IMG/VR virus record: IMGVR_UViG_3300049734_000491
Location: 1-64,000 of that record
DNA: 64,000 nt
Source of the DNA: a virus
Direction: 5' to 3' (one strand)
A model generated the notes under the pieces. That model did not search any database. It had not been told where the DNA came from and was given only the letters and a program-made list of their open reading frames with translations. Positions 38,560-48,212 of this stretch are shown here, in pieces. The stretch's first letter is position 1, and every line of letters begins with the position of its first letter. Made by a program: the position numbers and the translations under genes.

Positions 38560-41500
38560 TGAGTACCGACGCCGAGCTGGTCAGCTACGACCTCGAGACG
38601 CCCGAGGGCGCCGAGGCGATCCTGGCTGCGATCTCCGAGATCGGCCGGCAACTCGAGCGAAAGGAGTCCCGGGACCTGGCGACCCGCCGGCTCGAGAACC
38701 TGGCTGCGGCCATCGGAGCTCCCGGGGCTGTGGTTGCCGGCGCCCGGGCCTTCGTCGAGTGGGAACATCCCCGGGGCCCGGACGGGCGCTTCATCGAGAA
38801 GTTCGGCTGGGTGCGCTGGTTCGACTTCAGGACCCAGAGATGGCTGCGGGGCCGGGTCATGGATGTGGGTGACGACGGCCAGGTCACCGTCCACCGCCGG
38901 CTCAACGATGACGAGGTGGGGGTCTACCGCTTCAACTACGACCAGGCGTCCAAGCAGCTCTACTCGTCGCCGAAGCCGAAGGCCACCCTGGACTTCCCAG
39001 ATGTGATGGGTGAGGACAATGCCGGCTGGAAGCAGGTCGGCGGCCAGGGCGGCTCGAACCCGGGCGGCCGCTTCGTGCTGGACGTCAACGATGGTGTGCA
39101 GAATCATCGCTGGACCGAGGAGGAGTTCGACTTCCTGTTCGGAGGGCGGCCGTCGGTCGAGATCATCGGGCTGGTCGCCGACCAGAAGCAGTTCGATGAC
39201 GACGACTTCAGCGACCGACTCAAGGCCAAGATCGAGGAGACCTACCCCGAGGCCAAGGACGAGGGCGGGGCTGGTGTCTGGGAGGCGATCCCCGGGGGAC
39301 GGAGATCAGCCGGCGGCGTCATCATCTGGGATGACCCAGAGGATGGACTCCAGGTCGCCGTGGTCAACCGCGACCACGAGCACCACCAGGAGCCGACACC
39401 GGAACGGAAGCGGGCCGACTTCGCCTTGCAGAACTGGGTGTTGCGCCGGGTCAAGGCGAAGCTCCTCCCGCAGAACCCAGAGCGCAAGCTCCATCCGACC
39501 TGGCGTCGTGTGCTGTACGGGCTCGGACCCGACTCCGGCATGGGGATGGGCGTGGGAGGCCCGAGCGGCCTTCCGAGCGTGCCCGACCTCAGCCTGGGCA
39601 AGGAGACAGCCGAGGGCATCGCCCAGTCGGCCAGCCAGGGTCTCGAGACGGCTTCGGAGATCCGCAACGCCGCCACCGGGGCCCTGGTCCGGCTCGAGGA
39701 GATCGTCACCACCGATCCCAAGGCCAGGTTCTTCCCCTTCGAGATCGACGCTGACGTGCTGGGCACCAAGGACCGGCTCCGGGCGCTCATCAACCACTTC
39801 GTGCAGCCCCAGGTCCGCCCCGGGGACACCTTCTACGTCAAGGACATGTCGGGGGACTACACCGGGCCCGACCGGGTCGCCAACGAGGTGATGGCGAGCC
39901 GGCTGTACGAGTTGGCTGGTGTGGCGGTGCCCGACGTGTACCAGGGCAACGACCCCTCGAAGGTGGGCTCCCGGATCATCGGCGGCGAGCTCACCGACAT
40001 CGGCGAGCACCTGGACAACCCCGAGGTGATGGCCAAGGTCCGCATGGGCTTCGTGGTCGATGCCTGGCTGGCCAACTGGGATGTGGCCGGCCTCGAGTTC
40101 GACAACATCGTCGTGGACGAGGACGGAATCCCGTACCGCATCGACTCCGGCGGTGCGCTGGCCTACCGGGCGATGGGCAGCCCGAAGGGCGACATGTTCG
40201 GGCCTGAGGTCGGCGAGCTGGTCACCCTCGGCCCCGACTCACCGCTTCGAGGCCAGGCCACCGCCCCGGAGATGTTCGACGGGCTCACTCATGAGGAGAA
40301 GCTCGAGGGAGCTCGCCGGGTCGCAGCCATTTCTCCCCAGCAGATCCGGGACCTGGCGCTCGAGACCGGGATCGATCAGCACGTCACCGAGACGCTGATC
40401 GCCAGGCGGGCGTTCATCATCGACGAGTTCCTCGAGGGGGTTGATCCCTTCGCCGGCCAGCCTGAAGAAGTTGTCCCGGAGATCGTCGAGGAGCCAGCTG
40501 AGCTCCCCGAGACCCAGGTCAAGAGCGACCTGGACCTGCTCCGTGAACAGGTGGGTGATGTCGAGACCTTCGACAACCCGGCTGTGGAACCCCAGCCGGC
40601 ACCGGAGGCCCTTCAGCCAGACGAGTTCCCGGCGGCGCTCACCAAGGAGGAGGCCTGGTCCTGGTCGGGGGCGTCGCAGCAGTGGATCTCGAATCCCAAC
40701 GAGGAGGGCGGCGTCACCGAGGCCGAGCTCGAGGACCGCTGGTTGAACCAGGTCGAGGAGCTTGGCCGTTACATCGACGGCCTGGTCGCCAGCGACGGAG
40801 TTGTCTCGGTCAACATGCCGGCTTCGGATCTGGTTGGCTCAGGCGTCCTCGAGAACCCCAAGGGCATCGTCTTGATGACCGACTCGCTGGCAGTGCCAGG
40901 TGGGCGCACGGACATGTTCGTGCCCTGGGGAACTGATGCCGATGGCAACGCCGTGCTGGTGTCCCGGATCTCCGGTCAGCAGGTGACGCCAGCGCTGGAC
41001 TGGGTGGACAGCCGGGCCCGGGCCAGGACCGTGGACCTGACCGTCATCGAGGAAGGCGAGTTCGAGGATGAGCTCGACTGGATCGACGACCTGGCGACGA
41101 AGGCGGCTGACTCCCAGGTGGCGCTCGAGGCAGTGCGAACTGGGTACGACAAGCTGGCTGAGGCAGAGCACCTCGGCTGGAAGCCCAGCGACGACCTGGG
41201 TGATGACCCAGTCGACCTGCTGATCCTGGATGGCAGGACCCCGGTCACCTCGACCCGGGGACCGAACGGGGGGATCCAACTCCACGACGCTGCCACTGGG
41301 GACTCGATGTTCGTGATCGGCTTCGGCGACCTGGCACTGGGTGGTGACTTCACCAGGGCCACTGTCACCGACCCGGACGGACTCGAGCACGACCTGGTCC
41401 TCCCGGACATGACTGGGCAGCAGATCGTGCGGGCCAAGCTCGGGATGGCCGAGCTCGAGCAGAAGTCCGGCCTGGTCCAGGCCGCCCAGGTCACAGCCGG

Positions 41501-44500
41501 CTTTCCCCAGGAGACCTGGGTCAAGCCCGATCCCGAGCTCAACCAGCCCGATGTCTCGACCGACATCCGGGGCTCGAAGCCGGTGCCGACGGGCAACCTG
41601 GCTGGGCCAGCCCTGCCGGACGACTGGGACTACCTGGCCGAGCTCGAGGCCGGCACCTACGTCGACACCTCGATGCCGACCGTGCTCGATCCCACCGACC
41701 TGGGTGAGACACATCCGCTGCTGCCGGCTTCGGTCCCGATCATCACCTCGATCGACCTCCGCTCTGCCACAGATGATTTGGTGGGCCAGTGGGTCATGCA
41801 CGACGTGCAGGACTACCGCTTCACCCGCCAGCCGGCACTGGTGGACGAGATCCTGCGGAACGACGACGGCATCGTGGGCATCGCCGTCACACATCCGAAC
41901 GGGGCCAAGGGCGTGCTCGAGGGCCCGGGACTCAGCCGGCTCCACATCGTCGAGCCACCCAAGGAGGGTCGCAACATCCCAGCTCTCGATGCCGAGATCG
42001 TGCTCGGGCACAACGGGGACATCCGACTCGGCATGGAGGTGCTGGGCTCGTGGTGGCACGCTGACCGCAACATCAGCCACCGCCACACGTACGGCTACAT
42101 GGTCACTGCCCCGTACACAGCTCACGGGAAGGCCACCATCGGCTTCCGGTCCAAGGCCCGGGACGTCCGCAAGCAGGTGCGGTCCGAGGTGTGGTTCGCC
42201 GACAACTACCAGGACATCCGCTCGGTCGAGCAGCCCAAGACCCCCGGGGCCAAGACGCTCGAGAGCCAGGTGAAGTCGGCTGTGCCATCAGCCAACCTGG
42301 GGAGCGGCCAGCCCTGGACCACAGGCCAGGCCGTCAACAAGTCCAAGTCCTGGGGGATGAGGGAGGACGACAGCCAGGGGATCATCGTGGCCGGGGTGCA
42401 CCCAGACCGTCCCGACCTCGTGTACTACCGGGACCACTTGACTGGCCAGGTCACGCTCGAGAACGCCAGCGACCTGGTGGCACATGGCGAGCCGGCTTCG
42501 GAGTTCACCGGCCAGATGTTCCGGGCCGACGGCGAGCTCTGGGTCGTGAGCTCGGTCGAGGGCAACGAGGTCACCGCCTACTCGGTGGCCGACGGGCTTC
42601 TCCAGGTGTACGGCATCGACGAGATCAGCGATGTGGTCGAGACAAGTCCGTGGGTGCCGATCTCACAGTTCGAGGGCCAGTTCCTCGAGGGTTCGCTGTC
42701 CAGCCAGGAGTCGAAGGACGAGTGGCAGGCCGTCGGAGGGATGCTCCTGGCGGACGGCGAGATTCCTCTCCCGGGATCCCAGGTCATCGACGGCAACTCG
42801 AGGCCGTGGCGGGTGCTCGAGGTGCGGGTCGACAGCCTGGTCCTGGCTGACGGGGGCGAGCTGATCGAGAGGCCGGCCAACGAGTACCGGGTCGATCGAG
42901 CTCACTACGGCGGAGCTGTCGGCACCATCGGCCACATCGAGTTGATGACCGACGACGGCGTACCCATCGAGTACGAGCCGATGAAGGGCGACGTCGTCTA
43001 CGTCACGCCGGACCAGTACCACGTGCTCACCGCCACTGGGGAGCTCAGGACCTTCGACATGGAGGATGGCTGGGAGCACCCGACGACCAACACCACCGAG
43101 CACGGTGCGGTCATCCAGGATCGGCTGACCTATCCCGGGGTTCACCGGGTCGGGGTGATCCTGGGTGGGGACACGTCGGTGGCGCTGTTCAAGGACCCAG
43201 ATGGTTGGCCGGTTTCCAGCCACCTCGTGGGCTCGATCGCCGACGCCAAGGCCGGCTACCTGACCAGGGACGGGTCCTCGAAGGTGCAGTCCTACCGAGA
43301 GTCCGGGCTCGAGACCGTGGTCGAGCCGAGCACCGGGACCGGCGACACCGGGGTGGACATCGAGCTACCCGAGGGCGCAACCCCGACCCCGGACTACCAG
43401 CCGGCTCTCGTGGTGACCGAGGAGGACATCGACTGGTTCCCACCGCCGGGCGGTGAGCGCACCGGGCCCGGGGAAGCTCGAGCGCCGGTGCCGGGCATCA
43501 CGGGCAACGGATTGCCGGCTGGGGTTCTCGAGGACACGACCTTCCCCCAGGCCGACAACTCGATGAGCCTGGCCGAGGCGATCCAGATGGTCTGGGCCAA
43601 TGCCGGCTACTCGAAGGAGGGCAAGACCGTCCGCTTCGTGCAGTTCGACCAGGGCGCGATCGAGGACTTCTTCGTCCAGGTCATGCCGGTGCGGGACCAG
43701 AAGACCGGCGAGGAGTACGTCGAGTTGTTCTTCCGTCCGCTCGAGCCGCACGCCGACAAGCTCTTCGAGTCGCTCATCGCTGCTCCTCCCGACGAGTCGG
43801 TGGGCCAGTGGGTCGTCCCGGGATGGCCGAGGGACACCGAGGACGTGCACCCGAGTGACCTGGCCATCGGCGACGTGATCGCTGTGCGTCGAGGCCCGAA
43901 CGGCCAACTCAGTTCGTGGGGTGGGAACGGCACCTTCGGTACGGCCCGGGTCATCTCCGGCACAAGGGTGGTCGGCCAGGACAGCGAGGGCTACGACATC
44001 GTCGAGTTCGATGTGATGCTGCCGAACGGCAAGCCGGCCACGATCATCCAGCAGAGCAACTGGGACTACGTCCAGCGAGCGGAATGGATGGTCACCGACG
44101 AGGCGGGTGAACAACGCCGGCTGGGGGAGCGGCGACCGCACCAGCTGTCCGAGGAGGCGTTCGCAGCTGACTGGCGCCTGGTCGCCCAGCATGTGTCCAG
44201 CCAGGTCCGCCACCAGAGCCAGGCCTTCGAGGGCGACGGCGTGAAGGTGATCGACACCGACGCCGCCTTCAACGGAGCCCAGTTGGGGACACCACCCAAC
44301 TCCGGTGTCACGCTCGCCCGCAAGCTCGGGGACAACACCAAGCTCTGGCTCTCGCTGCACACACCCAAGTCGAAGCGTCGTGAGGAGGAGAACAACTTCG
44401 GGCGTTCGATCTACATCCAGGTTCCACGCCGTGAGTTCGAGGGCGGGACCACCGAGGACATCGCCCGCTCGGTCTCGGCTGCGATGGAGGCCGTGGGCAT

Positions 44501-45617
44501 CACACCGCAACAGCAGGCCCTGCCCACCGACGCTGCACTCAGCGAGTGGGCGTTGAACACCATCGGCCAGCACTTCGGGGCCAACCCGGACTTCGTGCCC
44601 CAGACCGGCACGTCGGATGTGGGTCCGCTGATGCCCGGGCGCAAGTGGAACCAGGAGCAGGTCGAGGAGCTCCTCCGCACCGAGGTCAGTCCCAAGGTCG
44701 GCCGGGATGTGACGCTCGAGGACTTCGAGTTCGTGGTGGCGCCGGACGGCCGGCTGATGGTGGCTGCGACCCAGAAGCTGGCCGAGGATCTCTCGGCCCA
44801 GTCGGGCACGGTCAGCCTCCGCCATGAATCAGACATGGCCTGGGCCCACACTCCCGAGGAGCGGGTCCTGATGATGGCCGACCGCATCGCCGGCGTGCTC
44901 GGCGGGGAGAAGTCGGCTGACAACCAGGGACCAGCCGGTCGAGCTGCCACCGGCGTCTGGGCGTTCGGGCAGAGCTCGGACACCGACATGTGGAACGGAG
45001 CCGGCAACCGCTTCTACTTCTGGACACATCGGGATGATCCACCGCCGAGCGCACCCGAGTCCGGGTTCCACATCCTCATCGACGACGAGATCTTCCAGCG
45101 GTTCCTGGGCAACGGGATGTCCACTGACGACAACTACGGTCGTCGGACCCAGAAGGAAGGTGTAGCATATCCTATCCTTGCTTGGACGTCAACACAGGGC
45201 AGCCCCGACCACAACGAGGCCACCGTCAAGTACGGCTTGGACTCCACGCTGATAGAGGCCATCAAGGTCCCGGACGATCTGTACGAGGGCGTGCTCCGTG
45301 AGGTCCGCCGGCACGGGATCACCGAGGTCGGAGGGCGTCCCATCGAGGAGATCCTGGTGCCGTCCAGCCAACTCATCTCGATGAAGGACCGACGCAAGAC
45401 TCGCCAGGTCAGACCGAACGGCGGCTTCTTCCCGGGTGCGGGCAACGTGTGGACGACCGTCCAGAACTCGAAGGCAGTGCCGGCCCAGAAGAACTCGGCT
45501 GGCGGCCCGGTCCCGGGACCCAGTGAGCTCGGCGAGATGGTCGAGCCTTCGGCTGAAGACTTGGCTGGTCTCGAGGCGGAGCTCGTCGCCGAGGTCGAAG
45601 CGGGAGTCCCGGGATGA
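38559..45617 (+). CDS. giant (2352 residue) virion-associated polyvalent protein with kinase-like segment
   Basis: Near residues 68-79 it has HPRGPDGRFIE, shared with the first giant protein. Around residues 500-535 the pattern WLANWDVAGLEFDNIVVDEDG...YRIDSGGAL resembles the catalytic/metal-binding loop of HipA- or PI3/4-kinase-like domains (D/N-W-D, DN, DxG), though a conserved lysine is not obvious. Much of the rest is strand-rich (repeated EFxGxMFxxDGELWVV-type units near 42500-43000) and acidic Pro-rich linkers. ATG 38559 overlaps the upstream stop. Large modular proteins of this kind may be head-internal or injected effectors; this is inference. Confidence 0.65.
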   Translation: MSTDAELVSYDLETPEGAEAILAAISEIGRQLERKESRDLATRRLENLAAAIGAPGAVVAGARAFVEWEHPRGPDGRFIEKFGWVRWFDFRTQRWLRGRVMDVGDDGQVTVHRRLNDDEVGVYRFNYDQASKQLYSSPKPKATLDFPDVMGEDNAGWKQVGGQGGSNPGGRFVLDVNDGVQNHRWTEEEFDFLFGGRPSVEIIGLVADQKQFDDDDFSDRLKAKIEETYPEAKDEGGAGVWEAIPGGRRSAGGVIIWDDPEDGLQVAVVNRDHEHHQEPTPERKRADFALQNWVLRRVKAKLLPQNPERKLHPTWRRVLYGLGPDSGMGMGVGGPSGLPSVPDLSLGKETAEGIAQSASQGLETASEIRNAATGALVRLEEIVTTDPKARFFPFEIDADVLGTKDRLRALINHFVQPQVRPGDTFYVKDMSGDYTGPDRVANEVMASRLYELAGVAVPDVYQGNDPSKVGSRIIGGELTDIGEHLDNPEVMAKVRMGFVVDAWLANWDVAGLEFDNIVVDEDGIPYRIDSGGALAYRAMGSPKGDMFGPEVGELVTLGPDSPLRGQATAPEMFDGLTHEEKLEGARRVAAISPQQIRDLALETGIDQHVTETLIARRAFIIDEFLEGVDPFAGQPEEVVPEIVEEPAELPETQVKSDLDLLREQVGDVETFDNPAVEPQPAPEALQPDEFPAALTKEEAWSWSGASQQWISNPNEEGGVTEAELEDRWLNQVEELGRYIDGLVASDGVVSVNMPASDLVGSGVLENPKGIVLMTDSLAVPGGRTDMFVPWGTDADGNAVLVSRISGQQVTPALDWVDSRARARTVDLTVIEEGEFEDELDWIDDLATKAADSQVALEAVRTGYDKLAEAEHLGWKPSDDLGDDPVDLLILDGRTPVTSTRGPNGGIQLHDAATGDSMFVIGFGDLALGGDFTRATVTDPDGLEHDLVLPDMTGQQIVRAKLGMAELEQKSGLVQAAQVTAGFPQETWVKPDPELNQPDVSTDIRGSKPVPTGNLAGPALPDDWDYLAELEAGTYVDTSMPTVLDPTDLGETHPLLPASVPIITSIDLRSATDDLVGQWVMHDVQDYRFTRQPALVDEILRNDDGIVGIAVTHPNGAKGVLEGPGLSRLHIVEPPKEGRNIPALDAEIVLGHNGDIRLGMEVLGSWWHADRNISHRHTYGYMVTAPYTAHGKATIGFRSKARDVRKQVRSEVWFADNYQDIRSVEQPKTPGAKTLESQVKSAVPSANLGSGQPWTTGQAVNKSKSWGMREDDSQGIIVAGVHPDRPDLVYYRDHLTGQVTLENASDLVAHGEPASEFTGQMFRADGELWVVSSVEGNEVTAYSVADGLLQVYGIDEISDVVETSPWVPISQFEGQFLEGSLSSQESKDEWQAVGGMLLADGEIPLPGSQVIDGNSRPWRVLEVRVDSLVLADGGELIERPANEYRVDRAHYGGAVGTIGHIELMTDDGVPIEYEPMKGDVVYVTPDQYHVLTATGELRTFDMEDGWEHPTTNTTEHGAVIQDRLTYPGVHRVGVILGGDTSVALFKDPDGWPVSSHLVGSIADAKAGYLTRDGSSKVQSYRESGLETVVEPSTGTGDTGVDIELPEGATPTPDYQPALVVTEEDIDWFPPPGGERTGPGEARAPVPGITGNGLPAGVLEDTTFPQADNSMSLAEAIQMVWANAGYSKEGKTVRFVQFDQGAIEDFFVQVMPVRDQKTGEEYVELFFRPLEPHADKLFESLIAAPPDESVGQWVVPGWPRDTEDVHPSDLAIGDVIAVRRGPNGQLSSWGGNGTFGTARVISGTRVVGQDSEGYDIVEFDVMLPNGKPATIIQQSNWDYVQRAEWMVTDEAGEQRRLGERRPHQLSEEAFAADWRLVAQHVSSQVRHQSQAFEGDGVKVIDTDAAFNGAQLGTPPNSGVTLARKLGDNTKLWLSLHTPKSKRREEENNFGRSIYIQVPRREFEGGTTEDIARSVSAAMEAVGITPQQQALPTDAALSEWALNTIGQHFGANPDFVPQTGTSDVGPLMPGRKWNQEQVEELLRTEVSPKVGRDVTLEDFEFVVAPDGRLMVAATQKLAEDLSAQSGTVSLRHESDMAWAHTPEERVLMMADRIAGVLGGEKSADNQGPAGRAATGVWAFGQSSDTDMWNGAGNRFYFWTHRDDPPPSAPESGFHILIDDEIFQRFLGNGMSTDDNYGRRTQKEGVAYPILAWTSTQGSPDHNEATVKYGLDSTLIEAIKVPDDLYEGVLREVRRHGITEVGGRPIEEILVPSSQLISMKDRRKTRQVRPNGGFFPGAGNVWTTVQNSKAVPAQKNSAGGPVPGPSELGEMVEPSAEDLAGLEAELVAEVEAGVPG

Positions 45618-46441
45618 GCCACTTCCTGTTCCAGCCGGCTTGCGTGGTGGTGGGCTCGGTCCCCCAGCACATCTCCTGGTCGGTCGAGGCCCCGGACCTC
45701 GAGCCGAACCTGGCCGCCTCGAGCAAACTCCTGCGGCTGTTCGACGGCAACGGCGAGGGCATCACCGAGTACGTGTGGAAGACCAACCCGGTCCGCCGAG
45801 GACAGCAGTGGGTGTTCCTCACCGAGGACGGCACGACGATCCAAGTTCGGCAGGCTCTGCCGGGGGATGCTGTCTCCACCGGGTTCGCCCCGTACCCGCT
45901 GCCCCACAAGCTCCTTCGGGAGAAGTCGAGGAACCCAGCGATGACCCAGCAAGAAGAACTGATGGCGGCGGTGAACCCGGACGACCACTACGTGCTCACC
46001 CTCGTGGTGGTGAGTCCGGCTGGTGTGTTCGCTCGCTACAGCCAGAACTGGTTCGAGATCGACTCGGCCAACTCGCTGGGCAACTGCTACCTGGTTGGGG
46101 TGGAGCCCACGGCCATCGAGACCTACGACGCCTACGACTCGAGGGGAGCCCAGGTGGCGATCGAGTCGCTGCCCACCATTCGTGGCTGGACACCCCAGGC
46201 CCAGGTCGCCACCGTCCAGGTCGCAGAGGAGGTGGTCGAGCCAGTGGGTTCGGCTCCCGGGAATCCGGTCGGCCCAGCCACCTTGACCGCAGCCGGCGTC
46301 CTCGAGATGCCGACCTCGCTCGAGCAACTCGATGTGATCGGCCGGTCCCTGGCGTACGCGACCGAGAACCCAGAAGTTCGCTGGGCGGTGCAGCGCCGGC
46401 TCGAGCAGCTCGGCTGGACGGAGGAGCTCCCGTGGAACTGA
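45614..46441 (+). CDS. virion-operon hypothetical protein
   Basis: The 275-residue protein begins with beta-rich segments (VWKTNPVRRGQQWVFLTEDGTTIQV) and a central VLTLVVVSPAGVFARYSQNW, and ends with helices. ATGA overlap with the giant gene. Possibly a head-associated or giant-protein partner. Confidence 0.6.
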   Translation: MSHFLFQPACVVVGSVPQHISWSVEAPDLEPNLAASSKLLRLFDGNGEGITEYVWKTNPVRRGQQWVFLTEDGTTIQVRQALPGDAVSTGFAPYPLPHKLLREKSRNPAMTQQEELMAAVNPDDHYVLTLVVVSPAGVFARYSQNWFEIDSANSLGNCYLVGVEPTAIETYDAYDSRGAQVAIESLPTIRGWTPQAQVATVQVAEEVVEPVGSAPGNPVGPATLTAAGVLEMPTSLEQLDVIGRSLAYATENPEVRWAVQRRLEQLGWTEELPWN

Positions 46442-47676
46442 TGCTGACCCAGAAGCCACCGAGGTCGTACCCGGCTCCGAGGTTGGCTGGGGGCCAGAGC
46501 TACACCCTCGAGGAGCTCGAGTGGATCTCGATCGCCAGGCGCGAAGACGACCTGCTTCGTGACTGGGCCCGCAAGGTCGTGGCCCGGGAGGACAAGCTCT
46601 CCCTCGATGAACTCCTGGCTGACCGTGGCCTCGAGCCGCCGGAGCGCCAGGACGAACTGCCGGCTGCCCTGGTCGTCCGGGGCTCGGGTGGTGCAACGAC
46701 GGTGCGGGGCCTGGTCCGGCGAGATCGAGCTTTCCTCCCCGGAGTTGGCTGGAGACCCAGGGCTGAACTCGAGGAGCAACTCCCGGCCAAGGCCGGCTCG
46801 TGGGTGGGACGAGCTGATTGGGAGGAGATCCCCTGCTCGACCCAGGAGTTGGCCGGTCTCTATCGAGCTTTCAGGGATGGGGTGGAGGAGGTGGGTCTCC
46901 GGGAGTACATCCCTCGAGGCTGGCTGGACGGGGCTGCGGTCGTGTCGGATCGGGTCCTCGAGCCGCTCGAGGTGCTCGGCCTGGCCGCCGCGGCAGCCGG
47001 CTCGGCCAAGCTCCCGGAAGGAGCAGTCGTCACTGCCGTCGTCGATGAGCTCGACAAGACCGCTGTCCTCGAGTTGTTGGCTGTGGCGCCCGGGCCGATC
47101 ATCTTCCGCCGGCACGATGGCCAGTGGCTCCAGGACGACAAGTGGATGGCGGTGCTCCAATCGGTGAAGCCACCACCGCTGGTCAAGATCAGTGACCCAG
47201 AGCAGATCGCCACCGTGGCCAGCGCAGTGGATGCCTCGACGGCTGGCCAGCCCTTCGATCCCAACGAGGAGCAGGCAGGCCAGCGCAAGCGCCCGGGTCG
47301 CAAGCCGGGTGAGGTGCGGGCGTCAGGTTGGCTGGCGACCAGGAACTTCCGCTTCGCCATGCTCGAGGCCGTCCACCTCGAGGACCTGGTTCCCAACCAG
47401 GTTGTCCTGGCTGCGCCGACACCGAAGGGTGCGGCTGGTGCAGAACGCCTGCGGCAGTACTGGTTGAACGGCGAGGGGGCGGCCAAGATCATGTGGGGGA
47501 CTCCGCGGGACTGGACTCGCTGCGTCGGGTTCCTCTCGAAGTACCTCGGAGTACGAGCCAAAGCCTACTGCAACCTGCTCCACGCCAGACGACTTGGGTA
47601 CTGGCCCAACTCGAAGATCCAAGCACCGCAACCCGGCGTCAAGGAACGTGCGATGGCCGCACAGTTCAAGGAGTGA
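46432..47676 (+). CDS. minor head (MuF-like) protein
   Basis: The 414-residue protein starts at GTG 46432 (GGAGGAGCTCCC-GTG), overlapping the previous gene. An in-frame ATG at 46441 is the alternative. The C-terminal part WLNGEGAAKIMWGTPRDWTRCVGFLSKYL...AKAYCNLLHARRLGYWP is typical of actinophage minor head/MuF-associated proteins (G-x-G-A-A-K-I-x-W-G-T-P-x-D-F-x-R-C). It is expected to link portal and capsid or be packaged in the head. Confidence 0.65.
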   Translation: MELMLTQKPPRSYPAPRLAGGQSYTLEELEWISIARREDDLLRDWARKVVAREDKLSLDELLADRGLEPPERQDELPAALVVRGSGGATTVRGLVRRDRAFLPGVGWRPRAELEEQLPAKAGSWVGRADWEEIPCSTQELAGLYRAFRDGVEEVGLREYIPRGWLDGAAVVSDRVLEPLEVLGLAAAAAGSAKLPEGAVVTAVVDELDKTAVLELLAVAPGPIIFRRHDGQWLQDDKWMAVLQSVKPPPLVKISDPEQIATVASAVDASTAGQPFDPNEEQAGQRKRPGRKPGEVRASGWLATRNFRFAMLEAVHLEDLVPNQVVLAAPTPKGAAGAERLRQYWLNGEGAAKIMWGTPRDWTRCVGFLSKYLGVRAKAYCNLLHARRLGYWPNSKIQAPQPGVKERAMAAQFKE

Positions 47677-47705
47677 TTGTGGGCGGATCAACTACTCTAT
47701 TACAC

Positions 47706-48212
47706 ATGGATCAACCTGCTGGTGTGGGTGTGCGCGTCCCGTGGGACAAGATCGACGTGGTCGATCGAGGGTTTGGTGAGTGCTGGGTGTACCGAGGTGG
47801 CTACAACGGTCACTGGCTCCGGTTCTCCCGTGCGTTCTGGCGTGAGCATTTCGGTGAGAACCCCCAGCGATCTGAAGGCCGAGGGTTCAACCACGTGTGT
47901 GAGATCCACGGTGAGAAGAACCTCTGCTTGAACCCCGAGCACGTATTCGTGGGTGACTGGTCCACCAATGCCAAGACGTTTCATGAACGTCGGAAGCAGG
48001 CGGGGAAGACGCACTACAACTCTGAGGAGTCACGCCAGCGAGTCGTAGATGCAAACAGCGCACCCAAGTCGTTCGAGCACAAGCAGGCGCTCTCAGTGTC
48101 AGCGAAGAATCGCTGGGCTGATCCGAAGGAGCACATTCGACAGAAGTGTTCCAAGTGCGGACGGATGATCCATCCGCTGTGGGTGAAGCGCCATGCTCGG
48201 GAGCACGAATGA
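47706..48212 (+). CDS. HNH homing-type endonuclease (degenerate core)
   Basis: The 168-residue protein has an N-terminal DKIDVVDRGFGECWVYRGGYNGHWLRFSR, core FNHVCEIHGEKNLCLNPEHVF, then a Lys/Arg-rich tail and a C-terminal CSKCGRMIHPLWVKRHAREH finger. Inserted between the MuF-like gene and the scaffold-like gene; its stop overlaps the next start (ATGA). The start is not preceded by a clear ribosome site. Confidence 0.75.
   Translation: MDQPAGVGVRVPWDKIDVVDRGFGECWVYRGGYNGHWLRFSRAFWREHFGENPQRSEGRGFNHVCEIHGEKNLCLNPEHVFVGDWSTNAKTFHERRKQAGKTHYNSEESRQRVVDANSAPKSFEHKQALSVSAKNRWADPKEHIRQKCSKCGRMIHPLWVKRHAREHE

Noticed and set aside
40839-44825. Long minus-strand frames (about 430 and 490 codons) opposite the second giant gene
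   Set aside because: Antisense shadows of a high-GC gene with no promoter or start signal.
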